From Verrucomicrobiota bacterium (GTDB taxonomy: Bacteria; Verrucomicrobiota; Verrucomicrobiia; Methylacidiphilales; Verrucolacustridaceae), in assembly GCA_010028775.1 (NCBI GenBank), contig RHAF01000003.1:1-33824 (forward strand): a stretch of DNA of 33,824 bases, written 5' to 3'. Below the pieces are notes generated by a model. That model was not told the origin of the DNA and did not search any database. It was given only the letters and a program-made list of their open reading frames with translations. Both the position numbers and the translations under genes were made by a program. This document shows positions 6,774-15,805 of this stretch, in pieces (the first letter of the stretch is position 1; every line of letters starts with the position of its first letter).

Positions 6774-8687
6774 ATGGCAAACCTGCCTCGCTCCGGATTC
6801 ATAACTGGTCTTTCCAGCCTCATTCCCGCCCTCTTTTTCGCAACCATCTCCACCACTTCGGCCGGGGAAACCCCGAAAGCCGAGTCCCCGGACATAACCT
6901 GGCCTCAACACGCCATTTGGTATCAGATTTTCCCCGAACGCTTCCGAAACGGGGACCCCGCGAACGACCCCACCGCGGAGTACAGCCAGGTCCCCGACAT
7001 CGCGAGAAGTAGCTGGTCCATCATGCCCTGGACCGGAGAGTGGTATGCCATGGAGAAATGGGAAAAGCCGCTGGGGCCGGATGCCTATGCCTCGAGCGGT
7101 CACCGCCGCTACGGGGGGGATTTTCAAGGAATCATGGACAAACTCGACTACCTCAAGGAACTGGGGATCACCGCTCTCTACCTCAACCCGATTTTTGAAT
7201 CCCCCTCCCTGCACAAATATGACGCACGCTCCTACCACCATGCCGACCCTCACTTTGGACCCGATCCGGCAGGAGACAAAACGATGACGTCCGGTGAATC
7301 GGCCGATCCGGCAACCTGGAAATGGACCGCGGCCGACAAACTATTCCTTGAATTGGTCCGCCAGGCCCATCTTCGCGGAATCCGCGTGATCCTCGATGGG
7401 GTGTTCAACCACTGCTCCACCGAATTCTTCGCCTTTGCGGACCTTCGTGAAAAACAGGAAAAGTCGGCATACAAAGACTGGTTTGATGTGAAGAAATTCG
7501 ATGACCCCGCCACCCCCGATAAAAACGAATTTGAATACGCCGGATGGTGGGGGGTGAAAGGCATGCCCGAATTCACCGATATCCCGGGTGAAAACGGACG
7601 TAAAACACTGCCTCCCGGCGTCCGGGACTATCTATTCGCCGTGACCAAGCGGTGGATGGATCCAAACAACGATGGCGATCCCTCGGATGGAATCGACGGA
7701 TGGCGGCTGGATGTGGCCAATGAAGTGGGAACCGGGTTTTGGTCCGACTGGAATGAATTCGTAAAAAAGATCAACCCGTCCGCCTACACCACTCCGGAAA
7801 TATGGGTGGAAAACGCTCCGGATTTCGTCAAGGAGGGCAAGTTTGACGGGGTGATGAACTATTACTCCTTCAGTATGCCCGTCAAAGGAGGGCTGATTGA
7901 CGGCACCCTGCCCATCCGCGCATTCGCCCAGATGATCGAGGATCGGCGTAAAAGATTCCCTCCCGGGCAACAAACCGTTCTGCAAAACCTTTTCGACTCC
8001 CATGACACGGCCCGAATGGCCTCCATGATCGTCAATCGTGACCGGCCCTACTACTCATCCGCCGAGAGTTTTTCCTACGATGCCGATGTTCATGCCGGGA
8101 GCCATGACAGACCGTACCTGATCCGCAAACCAACCGACCCGGAGCGGGGTCTGCAAAGAATGTTGGTCCTGTTCCAGATGACTTATCCTGGAGCCCCATA
8201 CCTCTACTACGGAGTGGAGGCGGGGATGTGGGGAGGAGATGACCCGGATGATCGGCAACCCATGGTCTGGCCGGACCTGCATTTTGAGCCCCAGAAAATC
8301 AGCCCGGGGGGGCAACCAACAAGAAACGATGACCTTAATTTTGACGCCAACCTGCACAACTACTATCGCGATGCCATTGCCCTGCGAAAGAAATATCCGG
8401 CACTGGTGGATGGGGCGATGCAGTTGATCGGCGCAGACAACACCTCCCGCATGTTTGGCTTTGCCCGAAGCTGCGGAACAGAGACCATGGTGGCCGTGTT
8501 CAACCGGTCCGAGACTGTTCAGACCTTTCGCTTTAACTTCGGCACCACGGACGGCAGTTCCCCGAATCCCCTTGTCCCCGTCTTTGTATCCCAAGGGAAA
8601 ATCAGTGATGCTTTGGTCAAACAGGGACCAGGCAAAGTGGAGATCACCCTGCCGGGTTGGACAGGAGCACTCCTGCGCTTGGACTAG
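6774..8687 (+). CDS. Secreted GH13-family alpha-amylase / neopullulanase-like glycosidase
   Basis: A 637-residue alpha-glucan hydrolase with a signal peptide (MANLPRSGF, a hydrophobic stretch, TTSAG), so it should act in the periplasm or outside the cell. After [13 protein letters not shown] the GH13 (beta/alpha)8 barrel shows its conserved regions in order: [23 protein letters not shown] with the nucleophile Asp; III, EIWVENA with the acid/base Glu; [12 protein letters not shown] with the transition-state Asp. Early barrel phrases such as [16 protein letters not shown] fit the cyclomaltodextrinase/neopullulanase side of the family; the exact substrate is not certain. ATG at 6774 is favoured over the ORF start at 6579, which would run through the divergent gene; TAGTTT ends 7 nt before this ATG. 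The stop overlaps that of the convergent rhodanese in a CTAG palindrome. Confidence 0.93.
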   Translation: MANLPRSGFITGLSSLIPALFFATISTTSAGETPKAESPDITWPQHAIWYQIFPERFRNGDPANDPTAEYSQVPDIARSSWSIMPWTGEWYAMEKWEKPLGPDAYASSGHRRYGGDFQGIMDKLDYLKELGITALYLNPIFESPSLHKYDARSYHHADPHFGPDPAGDKTMTSGESADPATWKWTAADKLFLELVRQAHLRGIRVILDGVFNHCSTEFFAFADLREKQEKSAYKDWFDVKKFDDPATPDKNEFEYAGWWGVKGMPEFTDIPGENGRKTLPPGVRDYLFAVTKRWMDPNNDGDPSDGIDGWRLDVANEVGTGFWSDWNEFVKKINPSAYTTPEIWVENAPDFVKEGKFDGVMNYYSFSMPVKGGLIDGTLPIRAFAQMIEDRRKRFPPGQQTVLQNLFDSHDTARMASMIVNRDRPYYSSAESFSYDADVHAGSHDRPYLIRKPTDPERGLQRMLVLFQMTYPGAPYLYYGVEAGMWGGDDPDDRQPMVWPDLHFEPQKISPGGQPTRNDDLNFDANLHNYYRDAIALRKKYPALVDGAMQLIGADNTSRMFGFARSCGTETMVAVFNRSETVQTFRFNFGTTDGSSPNPLVPVFVSQGKISDALVKQGPGKVEITLPGWTGALLRLD

Positions 8688-9544
8688 TCACTTCGCTCAA
8701 TAGGGGCACGCACCCGGTTCCCCCACTCGGTCCAGGAACCGTCGTAGTTGCGGACATTTTTCAGGCCCAACAGATAGCTCAGGACAAACCAGGTATGGCT
8801 GGATCTCTCGCCAATGCGGCAATACGCCACCACCTCGGTGTTTGGATTGAGTTGACAGCCTTCCAGGTAAATTTTTCCCAGTTCCTCTGCCGACTTAAAA
8901 GTCCCGTCCTCACAAACCGCTGTTTTCCAGGGAACACTTTTGGCCCCGGGAATGTGACCTCCCCGAAGCACACCCTCCTGGGGATATTCGGGCATGTGGG
9001 TGACCTCACCCTTGAATTCTCCTGGGGAGCGGACATCGATCAGGGGTTTTTTGGCATGACTGAAGGCCAGCGCGTCCTCGTAAAAGGCCCTGATTTCCGC
9101 GTCCAACCTTTTCGGAGGAATGGGGTATTTAGCCGGGGCCACCTTGGTTTTCTCACGGGTCAACGGTCGTTTCTCAAAAACCCATTTGTCCCGACCACCA
9201 TTCAGGACTTTGACCCGGGTATGACCAAACAGGCGGAACGCCCAGAGCGCGTAACAGGCCCACCAATTGGACTTGTCCCCGTAAAAAATCACCGTCGTCT
9301 CTGGGGTGATGCCGTTTCGCCCGCATAATTCGGCAAAGGCCTGGGTCGAAATGTAATCGCGCACCAACCCATCCTGTAGGTCTCGACGCCAATCGATATG
9401 CACCGCTCCGGGGAGGTGCCCGGTGTCATAGAGCAGAACATCCTCGTTACTCTCCACCACCCGGATCCCAGGATCGTTGAGATGTTCGGCCAGCCAACCG
9501 GTCTCCACTAGGGCTTCTGGATTCGCGTAGTTCTTGGTGCTCAT
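8684..9544 (-). CDS. Thiosulfate sulfurtransferase (two-domain rhodanese)
   Basis: A 286-residue protein with two rhodanese domains. The N-terminal, inactive-type domain contains [11 protein letters not shown] and [12 protein letters not shown]. The C-terminal domain contains [21 protein letters not shown] and the active-site loop [10 protein letters not shown] with the sulfur-carrying Cys. The loop and the ending [11 protein letters not shown] resemble the CysA-type thiosulfate sulfurtransferases of actinobacteria. It transfers sulfane sulfur from thiosulfate to a thiophilic acceptor, probably in the cytoplasm since no signal peptide is seen. The start is the ATG at 9544 ([13 protein letters not shown]); the longer ORF to 9598 adds an unconserved tail. 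It follows metG on the same strand but seems to have its own promoter in the 66-bp gap. Confidence 0.93.
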   Translation of the reverse strand: MSTKNYANPEALVETGWLAEHLNDPGIRVVESNEDVLLYDTGHLPGAVHIDWRRDLQDGLVRDYISTQAFAELCGRNGITPETTVIFYGDKSNWWACYALWAFRLFGHTRVKVLNGGRDKWVFEKRPLTREKTKVAPAKYPIPPKRLDAEIRAFYEDALAFSHAKKPLIDVRSPGEFKGEVTHMPEYPQEGVLRGGHIPGAKSVPWKTAVCEDGTFKSAEELGKIYLEGCQLNPNTEVVAYCRIGERSSHTWFVLSYLLGLKNVRNYDGSWTEWGNRVRAPIERSD

Positions 9545-9551
9545 GGGGTTT

Positions 9552-9580
9552 TTAATCTCCGGAAAAGCTAAAAATGCCAA
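9552..9580 (-). promoter_or_regulatory. Putative promoter of rhodanese gene
   Basis: On the - strand TTGGCA (9580-9575), 17-bp spacer, GATTAA (9557-9552), ending 7 nt before the ATG at 9544. The layout suits leaderless transcription. A CGGAG lies within the same stretch but 12 nt from the ATG, rather far for a ribosome binding site. Confidence 0.4.
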
Positions 9581-9610
9581 AAAGGGGCCGGGATGCAACC
9601 GTCACCCGTG

Positions 9611-11164
9611 TCATGGGTATTGGGTCTTTTTCTGATCCTCCTCCAACAAGGGGAAAAGCGGCTCGATCTTGCCCAACGCTCTGCCCGCTTGGTGAACAGG
9701 CCACTGGGGCCAATCCCTGGATCGGGGCAAAATATCACCCCTATGACCGATCTGCCTCAGTCCCGCACTTGCCGTGGACGGAATCACGCAGGCCACCTCC
9801 TCCAGAACCAGTTCCAGAGCGGCCATCGCATCCCCCAGAGTCGCATCCAAAGCGTCAGCCTGTGCCGGGTCCTTGGCCAGTTTCCAAGGGGCCCGGGATT
9901 CGATCATCTGGTTGGCCGCTTGGACCCCCTTCCAAAGCTCACCCAAGGCCAAGTGAATCTGGCGGGCCGTCATCAACTCGTCCCATTTGCGAAGGGAGGA
10001 GAGAACTGTGGCACGAAAAGCGGCGGAAACCGCGTCGGGCTTGGTAACGGTGGGGATCTTGCCATCCCGATACCTCCCCACCATCGAACCAGCCCTCTGT
10101 AAAAGATTTCCCAACTCGTGCGCCAGCTCCCCTTTTCGGCGGGCCGCCAGGGACTCCTCGTCAAAGTCCGCGTCATGACCGAGGGCCATCTCACGGAGAA
10201 CGTAATAACGGAAGGAGTCGGCCCCGTAATGTGCCGCGAGCAACTCCGGATCAACAACGTTGCCCGTTGATTTGCTGAGCTTCTCGCTCTTTCGCGTCCA
10301 GAATCCGTGGACCAAAAGCTGCTCAAAAACCGGCAAACCCAGCGCCCTCAGCATACAGGGCCAATAAATTCCATGGGCCGGCACGAGAATGTCTTTACCG
10401 ATGACATGCACCGCGGGCTGCCAGTCCTCCATCTTTCCTTGGCCCGAGCCCGCCCCGGTCACGTAGTTCAGCAAGGCATCAAACCAAACGTAGGTCACCT
10501 GGTTTTCATCAAACGGCAGGGGAATTCCCCAGGCCAGGCGGGTTTTGGGTCTCGAGATGCATAGGTCCGGGAGAGGTTTTTCCAAAGCCCCCAAAACCTC
10601 CTTGGCTCTGAAGTCGGGAAAAATCAGATTGGGGTTCCTGGTGAGAAGCTCCCGGAGCCAATCCTGGTGCTTCGATAACTTGAAAAAGTAGTTTTCCTCG
10701 GTCAGCTCAACCACTTCCCCATATATCACGGGCCAGGATCCGTCGGCTTGTCGTTCCTTCTCGGTGAGAAACTGCTCGGCCCGGATGCTGTAAAACCCCT
10801 TGAATGTGCCCCGTACGATATCGCCTTGCGCGTGAAGCTGGTTCAGGGCCGACTGAACCACCTGCCGATGACGGGTCTGGGTCGTCCTCAGGTAATCGTC
10901 CGGCTCCACTTTGAGAATGTCCCAAAGTCGGAGGAATTCGGCGCTGATACCGTCGACAAAATGCTGGGGGCTTTGTCCGGTCTTGGCCGCACTCTGTTGC
11001 ACCTTCTGCCCATGCTCATCCAATCCGCTGAGGAAACGGACCCGGACCCCTTGGCGTCGCGCAAACCGGGCCAAGGTGTCGGTCAACACCTTCTCGTAGG
11101 CGTGGCCGAGATGAGGTTTGGCGTTTGCGTAGTCGATCGCCGTGGTGATGTAGAGGGACTTCAA
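9611..11164 (-). CDS. metG: Methionyl-tRNA synthetase
   Basis: Class I aminoacyl-tRNA synthetase that charges tRNA-Met for initiation and elongation. It opens with SLYITTAIDYANAKPHLGHA, where HLGH is the HIGH motif, and has KLSKSTGN as the KMSKS loop and the methionine-pocket region SGLDEHG. No CxxC zinc knuckle is visible, so it is of the type lacking the zinc-bound connective peptide. The C-terminal EMAP-like tRNA-binding domain is absent. A TTG at 11164 gives the family-like start MKSLYITTAID and has AGGA about 8 nt upstream. A TTG at 11206 behind GGAGG and a GTG at 11224 are alternatives. It lies just downstream of priA on the same strand and probably shares its transcript. Confidence 0.95.
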   Translation of the reverse strand: MKSLYITTAIDYANAKPHLGHAYEKVLTDTLARFARRQGVRVRFLSGLDEHGQKVQQSAAKTGQSPQHFVDGISAEFLRLWDILKVEPDDYLRTTQTRHRQVVQSALNQLHAQGDIVRGTFKGFYSIRAEQFLTEKERQADGSWPVIYGEVVELTEENYFFKLSKHQDWLRELLTRNPNLIFPDFRAKEVLGALEKPLPDLCISRPKTRLAWGIPLPFDENQVTYVWFDALLNYVTGAGSGQGKMEDWQPAVHVIGKDILVPAHGIYWPCMLRALGLPVFEQLLVHGFWTRKSEKLSKSTGNVVDPELLAAHYGADSFRYYVLREMALGHDADFDEESLAARRKGELAHELGNLLQRAGSMVGRYRDGKIPTVTKPDAVSAAFRATVLSSLRKWDELMTARQIHLALGELWKGVQAANQMIESRAPWKLAKDPAQADALDATLGDAMAALELVLEEVACVIPSTASAGLRQIGHRGDILPRSRDWPQWPVHQAGRALGKIEPLFPLLEEDQKKTQYP

Positions 11165-11241
11165 GTCATCTTTCCTAGCACCGTGCGGGATACAAATCGA
11201 TGCCAAGGTGGGTCCTCCAACCACCGGCTAGAACCGGAGGT

Positions 11242-13476
11242 CTAGAGGAGATCCTGTGCATCCACGTCGATGGATACTTTCATGTTGCCAGGCCACTTCG
11301 GGGCCAAAATCTCCCGTTTCAAGTCCCGCATCACCGGCACAACTTTCTCCACGAGGAGAAAAATATGATACCTGTATTTTCCCTCGACGCGGGCGATGGG
11401 AGCCGGGGCGGGTTCCGGAACCTCCGTTTTGCCCTTCCAAATTTCCCTAAGGCGGTTGGCCACATGAACGATGGAGGCCCTCGTCTGGGCATCGCTCCCC
11501 CCCGAAAAGGAGATCAGGATGACCCGTCGGAAGGGAGGGTAACCATGGGCCCGACGATACTCCAGTTCCTGCTCGCGAAAACCATCCACGTCATGATGCC
11601 GGGCAAACTGGATTGCAGGGTGGAAAGGCGTGTAGGTCTGGATAAACACCTCACCCGGAACTTCCCCGCGGCCTGCCCTGCCCGCCACTTGCACCAATAG
11701 CTGAAAAACCCGCTCGGAAGAGCGGAAGTCCGGCAGGTTCAGCGCGGAATCGATTCCGACCACCCCCACGCAGGTCACCTTGGGAAAATGCAGTCCCTTG
11801 GCGATCATTTGGGTTCCCAGGAGGATGTCCGTCCGCCCCTCGCGGAAATCCTCCAAGGCTTTTCCGTGGGCTCCCCTTGCCTTCATGCTGTCGGAATCCA
11901 TGCGGGTCCAGCGCACACCGGGAAGGCAATGGACCACCGCCTCTTCCAATCGTTCCGTGCCCGCCCCCGTGAATGAGAGAACCGGGGAGCCACATGCCGA
12001 ACACCGGTTGGGCGCCACCTTTTCCGCGTCACAGAAGTGACAGCGTAACCGCCCCTCCCCTCTGTGGTAGGTCATGGGAACCGCACACCGCTCGCACTCC
12101 TCCACTTTTCCGCAATGCGGACATTGGACGCTGGGTGCATACCCGCGCCGGTTAAGCAGAACCAGGCTCTGCTCACCCTTTTTCAGGCGACTCCCCAGCG
12201 CGAGCTTCAGGGGGTCGGAGAGAAGGACCGGGCCACCGTTTTTCGGCTTGGCCTCTTTCCGCAGATCGACCACATGCACCTTGGGTAATTTGGCGCCATC
12301 CACCCGCCGGGTCAGTCGGACCCGCCGGTATCTTCCCCGATCGGCATTGTATCCGCTCTCCAGCGATGGGGTGGCGCTTCCAAGAATGACCGAGGCACCC
12401 TCCATCCGGCCACGCACGACCGCCAGATCCCGGGCGTGATATCGCGGGGCTTCTCCCTGTTTGTATCCGCCGTCATGTTCCTCATCCACCACCAGTAACC
12501 CAAGGTTTTCCAGAGGAGCAAAAAGGGCCGAGCGGGCACCTATCACCACCTTGGCCCGTCCCTCGCGGATCTCATGCCATGACTCCCGTCTCTCCGCCAC
12601 CGTTTGTCCGCTATGCAGAACGCATAGGCGGACGCGCCGTCCGGCCAGCCGGCCGCGGAACCTCGCCACCGTTTGCGGGGTTAGGGAAATTTCCGGCACC
12701 AGCACAATCGCGTTGCGCCCCTCCTGGAGGACCGCATCCAGTGCCTGAAGGTAAACCTCCGTCTTGCCGCTTCCGGTCACCCCCTCAAGCAGGATGGGCC
12801 GCCCCCCCTGATCGCTTTTCCTTTCCTCATTCCATTCAGCCAGAGCCTGAATTTGCTCCTCCCCAAGGGCGGGCCGATGGGATGCATCCGCCCAACCCTC
12901 CTCCGCTTTTTCTTCCGCCGGGACAAAACGTTTTTGCAACCTTTCCGCCAACCCGCGATCCACCAGAGCCCGCCATACAGCGGTTCCCAACCCCGTTTCC
13001 TTGACCAACCGGGTCAACCATCCCCCTCCTTGGAGACAGAGGTGATCCCATGCTTTTTTCTGAGATTTCGCCCCCTTCAGGGCCTTTTCTGCGAGAACAG
13101 ACCGCTCGCGGACCGGCTCAATCCACCAAGCCATCTTTCCCCCGCCCTCATGGGACCGGACCGGTCCCGGTAAAATCGTCCGCAAGGCAGCCCCCAGATC
13201 ACAGGCGTAATAATCGGCCATCCATCGAGCCAGCTTGCAGAGGCCGGGCGGAATCAGGGGCCTCTCACCGATGATTGCACCCACTTCGCGGACCTTCTCG
13301 ACCTCGGGTTGGCCGGGAAATTCCACCGCGTAGGCCATGATGTCCCGCTTTCCCCATGGAACACGCAGTCGTTGCCCCAACTCCATCCTCCCCGCCAGGG
13401 ATTCGGGGATCTCGTAATCAAACAGCTTGTCCAGGCCTAGCTCGGGGGCCACGCGGACATATCGGGGCGAGTTCAC
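11242..13476 (-). CDS. priA: Primosomal protein N' (replication restart helicase PriA)
   Basis: PriA is the 3'-5' DNA helicase that recognises stalled forks and reloads the replisome. The 744-residue protein has an N-terminal DNA-binding domain (VAPELGLDKLFDYEIP), Walker A in LLEGVTGSGKTEVYL, a DEEH box in LLVVDEEHDGGYKQ, the GSATPS motif, and eight cysteines in four CxxC-type pairs (CPHCGKVEECERC, CHFCDAEKVAPNRCSAC) that bind two zinc ions between helicase lobes. Motif VI appears as VQVAGRAGRG. The start is a GTG at 13476. A T9 run (A9 on the coding strand) lies just upstream in the gap shared with the divergent transglycosylase. metG follows within about 80 bp. Confidence 0.97.
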   Translation of the reverse strand: MNSPRYVRVAPELGLDKLFDYEIPESLAGRMELGQRLRVPWGKRDIMAYAVEFPGQPEVEKVREVGAIIGERPLIPPGLCKLARWMADYYACDLGAALRTILPGPVRSHEGGGKMAWWIEPVRERSVLAEKALKGAKSQKKAWDHLCLQGGGWLTRLVKETGLGTAVWRALVDRGLAERLQKRFVPAEEKAEEGWADASHRPALGEEQIQALAEWNEERKSDQGGRPILLEGVTGSGKTEVYLQALDAVLQEGRNAIVLVPEISLTPQTVARFRGRLAGRRVRLCVLHSGQTVAERRESWHEIREGRAKVVIGARSALFAPLENLGLLVVDEEHDGGYKQGEAPRYHARDLAVVRGRMEGASVILGSATPSLESGYNADRGRYRRVRLTRRVDGAKLPKVHVVDLRKEAKPKNGGPVLLSDPLKLALGSRLKKGEQSLVLLNRRGYAPSVQCPHCGKVEECERCAVPMTYHRGEGRLRCHFCDAEKVAPNRCSACGSPVLSFTGAGTERLEEAVVHCLPGVRWTRMDSDSMKARGAHGKALEDFREGRTDILLGTQMIAKGLHFPKVTCVGVVGIDSALNLPDFRSSERVFQLLVQVAGRAGRGEVPGEVFIQTYTPFHPAIQFARHHDVDGFREQELEYRRAHGYPPFRRVILISFSGGSDAQTRASIVHVANRLREIWKGKTEVPEPAPAPIARVEGKYRYHIFLLVEKVVPVMRDLKREILAPKWPGNMKVSIDVDAQDLL

Positions 13477-13546
13477 CCCTAGGCTCTGCTCCCTTTTTTT
13501 TTATCCGGCAAGTTTCACCCGCTTTCCCTCCGGTCATTCCTGCCTG

Positions 13547-13552
13547 TAGGAT
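13547..13552 (+). promoter_or_regulatory. TAGGAT element before transglycosylase start
   Basis: TAGGAT ends 8 nt before the ATG at 13561. It could be a -10 box for a leaderless message or, through its AGGA core, a weak ribosome binding site; the two readings cannot be separated here. No convincing -35 box is seen. Confidence 0.3.
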
Positions 13553-13560
13553 GCGAATTC

Positions 13561-14193
13561 ATGTTATGGGCCCGTCCACGCATTCTGGCGGCCTTGGCGG
13601 TCATTTTGACCCCCTTGGCTCTGATCACGTTTTCCTGGCTGGGGGAAATCCACCGGTCCCGGGAACTTGAGCCGCTGATCGCAGAGGCAGCAGCCCGGCA
13701 CGACCTCCCGGTTTCCCTGCTCCGGGCCGTGGTTTGGAGAGAAAGCGATTTCGATCCCCGCGCCGTGGGAACCTCCGGGGAGCGCGGACTGATGCAGGTC
13801 ACTCCGGGAGCGGCACACGATTGGGCCCAGGCCACCCGGAACCGAACATTCCGGGAGACCGATCTTTTCGATCCGCGCACCAACCTGGCGGCCGGCAGTT
13901 GGTACCTTTCCCGGGCGATGAAACGGTGGACCAACGCCGACCGGCCGGAGGTTTTTGCCCTGGCGGAATACAATGCAGGCATCACGCATGCCCGCCGCTG
14001 GGCTAGAGAGAATGAAACCCTGAGCTCGTCCGATTTTCTGCAGACCGTCGATTTTCCGACCACCCGCGCTTATATTCGAGCCATCTTGAGGCGGAGGGAA
14101 CTTTACGCGTCCGGAAAGAATCCGGGCCCGTGGGAACTGGTTGATCGACGGTTGGCCATGCAAAGGGAACGTTGGAACAAGAAAACGCGCTAA
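13561..14193 (+). CDS. Membrane-anchored lytic transglycosylase (SLT family 1)
   Basis: The 210-residue product starts with a short basic stretch and a transmembrane or uncleaved signal segment (about residues 9-27), then a compact SLT domain that cleaves the MurNAc-GlcNAc bond of peptidoglycan with 1,6-anhydro ring formation. Family motifs are clear: VVWRESDFDP with the catalytic Glu, GERGLMQVTPGAA, TNLAAGSWYLS and ALAEYNAG. It lacks the large superhelical domain of Slt70 and resembles the catalytic module alone. It stands alone on the + strand, divergent from priA (84 bp) and overlapping the end of fmt by 4 nt. Confidence 0.94.
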   Translation: MLWARPRILAALAVILTPLALITFSWLGEIHRSRELEPLIAEAAARHDLPVSLLRAVVWRESDFDPRAVGTSGERGLMQVTPGAAHDWAQATRNRTFRETDLFDPRTNLAAGSWYLSRAMKRWTNADRPEVFALAEYNAGITHARRWARENETLSSSDFLQTVDFPTTRAYIRAILRRRELYASGKNPGPWELVDRRLAMQRERWNKKTR

Positions 14194-15131
14194 ACCAGCA
14201 CCACCCCGACTCCCAGGCTTGATCCTCGGCCGAACTCCGCCGCACTCATGCGCTTCCTGCCTTCCAATTGCACCTCCCGTAAAAGCACTCCGCCTTTTTT
14301 TGCGGCCACCAGGATTCCGTGCGTGTTTACCTCCACCACCTCCCCTGGTTTACCCCTGGCTCTGCGTGACAGGATGACCGAAAAGATCTTGAGCATCCGT
14401 TGGTCCGTCCCATCAGGAATCCAGGCGTAGGCTCCGGGCCATGGTTGCATTGCGCGAATGTGGGCCTCGATCTCATCCGGATTCCTATCCCAGTTGATTT
14501 TGCCGTCCTCTTTGTTCATGCGGGGCGCAAGGGAAGACTCGGAGGAATTTTGACGGGTTCGCTTTAACCTGCCTTTTTCAGCTTTTTCCAGCAGATCCAG
14601 CAAAAGAGGCGCGGCCTTCTGGGCCAACCGGTCATGCAGAATGCCGGTGGTTTCCGCGGGGCGGATCCGTGTCGCCACCCGGTCCAGAATGTCGCCGGTG
14701 TCCAAGCCTTCGTTCATTTGCATGATGGTAACGCCTGTGCGCTTTTGCCGGTCACGGATGGCCGCCGCAATCGGGGAAGCCCCGCGGTACTTGGGCAAAA
14801 GCGAGGCATGAACATTCCAGCACCCTTTTTCCGGAAGTTCCAAAAGCGGCTTCCTCAGGATCTGGCCGTAGGCCACAACCACCATGAGATCCGGTTTCTG
14901 GTAGCGGATTTGGCTCATCGACGCGGGTGCGTTGATATCCTCGGGTTGAAAGACCTGCAGTTGATGGCGAAGGGCGCACTCCTTGATGGGGGAGGCCAGC
15001 AGTTTTTGCTGCCGCCCGGCCGGACGATCAGGCTGCGTCAGGACGGAAAGGACGAAATGCCGGTCGGAAGCCACCAAGGCCTCGAGGCATGGAACCCCGA
15101 ATTCCCCGGTGCCGGCAAAAACAATCCGCAC
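14190..15131 (-). CDS. fmt: Methionyl-tRNA formyltransferase
   Basis: Fmt formylates Met-tRNA(fMet) using 10-formyltetrahydrofolate to make the initiator for bacterial translation. The 313-residue protein has the N-terminal Rossmann-type domain (MRIVFAGTGEFGVP), the active-site segment WNVHASLLPKYRGASPI with the catalytic Asn and His, and GLDTGDIL with the catalytic Asp. The C-terminal OB-fold region follows (INWDRNPDEIEAHIRAMQPWPGAY). The start is GTG at 15131, only 4 nt after the adk stop, so it is almost surely read from the adk transcript. Confidence 0.97.
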   Translation of the reverse strand: MRIVFAGTGEFGVPCLEALVASDRHFVLSVLTQPDRPAGRQQKLLASPIKECALRHQLQVFQPEDINAPASMSQIRYQKPDLMVVVAYGQILRKPLLELPEKGCWNVHASLLPKYRGASPIAAAIRDRQKRTGVTIMQMNEGLDTGDILDRVATRIRPAETTGILHDRLAQKAAPLLLDLLEKAEKGRLKRTRQNSSESSLAPRMNKEDGKINWDRNPDEIEAHIRAMQPWPGAYAWIPDGTDQRMLKIFSVILSRRARGKPGEVVEVNTHGILVAAKKGGVLLREVQLEGRKRMSAAEFGRGSSLGVGVVLV

Positions 15132-15135
15132 GCGT

Positions 15136-15759
15136 CTAGACGCCAGCTCCGGCCAGTTTTCGCTGGGTTTTTTCCAGCTTGGACGGTTTGACCTGGATGA
15201 GAATGTCCCGGGTCACTTCAAAGGGGAACTGCTCGGCATCGATGACCTTGACCTTCTTGCTGCCGTAATACTCCAGAACGGGTTTTGTCTCGGTCTCGTA
15301 GGTTTTTAGACGGTCCTGAATCACCTTGTCGCTGGCGTCGTCCAACCGGTTGTCACGGAGAGCCCGCCTTTTCAGGCGTTCCGCCAGTTTGGCGCGGTCA
15401 TGGCAAACCAGATGAAAAAGGGCGTCAACCTGCAGGTCGGATTCGAGCAGTTTGGCCTGCGAGGCGTTTCTCGGGATTCCATCCAAAACCAGATGGTCGA
15501 TTTCCGGCTTAAACTTTCCCAAGGTCACCAGATTGGACATGTGCTGCCGCCATAAGTCCACGGTGACGTCATCAGGGACCAGTTTGCCCGCACTGGAGTA
15601 CTTCAAAAAGGCCTGTCCCACGTTGGTCCGAAGATCCATACCCCGAAAGACATCTCCGCACGAGAGGTGACAGAAACCCGGGATGGTACCCAAAATTTTA
15701 CCCTGGGTTCCCTTACCCGAACCTGGGGCCCCGAAAAGAAGAATGGCTCTCCAACGCAT
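15136..15759 (-). CDS. adk: Adenylate kinase (short-LID type)
   Basis: Adenylate kinase balances ATP, ADP and AMP in the cytoplasm. The 207-residue product begins MRWRAILLFGAPGSGKGTQ, with the P-loop GAPGSGKGT, and has DGIPRNASQ (usually DGFPR) and the LID hinge residues in NRLDD followed by RLKTYETETKPVLEYY. The LID is short and lacks the cysteines of the zinc-binding long form. ATG at 15759 is chosen over the extended ORF because the P-loop then lies at the usual distance from the N-terminus and TAGGA is found about 8 nt upstream. It sits between the P-type ATPase (46 bp) and fmt (4 bp). Confidence 0.95.
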   Translation of the reverse strand: MRWRAILLFGAPGSGKGTQGKILGTIPGFCHLSCGDVFRGMDLRTNVGQAFLKYSSAGKLVPDDVTVDLWRQHMSNLVTLGKFKPEIDHLVLDGIPRNASQAKLLESDLQVDALFHLVCHDRAKLAERLKRRALRDNRLDDASDKVIQDRLKTYETETKPVLEYYGSKKVKVIDAEQFPFEVTRDILIQVKPSKLEKTQRKLAGAGV

Positions 15760-15805
15760 GGATATAGTCCTACACGCTCCCCTCCCCGGCTTGCAACCCG
15801 TCAAA

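Noticed and set aside
6686-6895. N-terminal extension of the HpsJ-like ORF
   Set aside because: It would overlap the amylase signal peptide region and adds an unlikely basic, uncharacteristic tail; the ATG at 6685 has a promoter-like pair upstream.
8657-9328. 223-aa ORF on the + strand
   Set aside because: Lies antisense to the well-supported rhodanese gene and has no recognisable motif.
13494-13502. T9 run between priA and the transglycosylase as a phase-variable tract
   Set aside because: It lies outside both coding regions and not clearly within a promoter spacer; a single short homopolymer is not enough.
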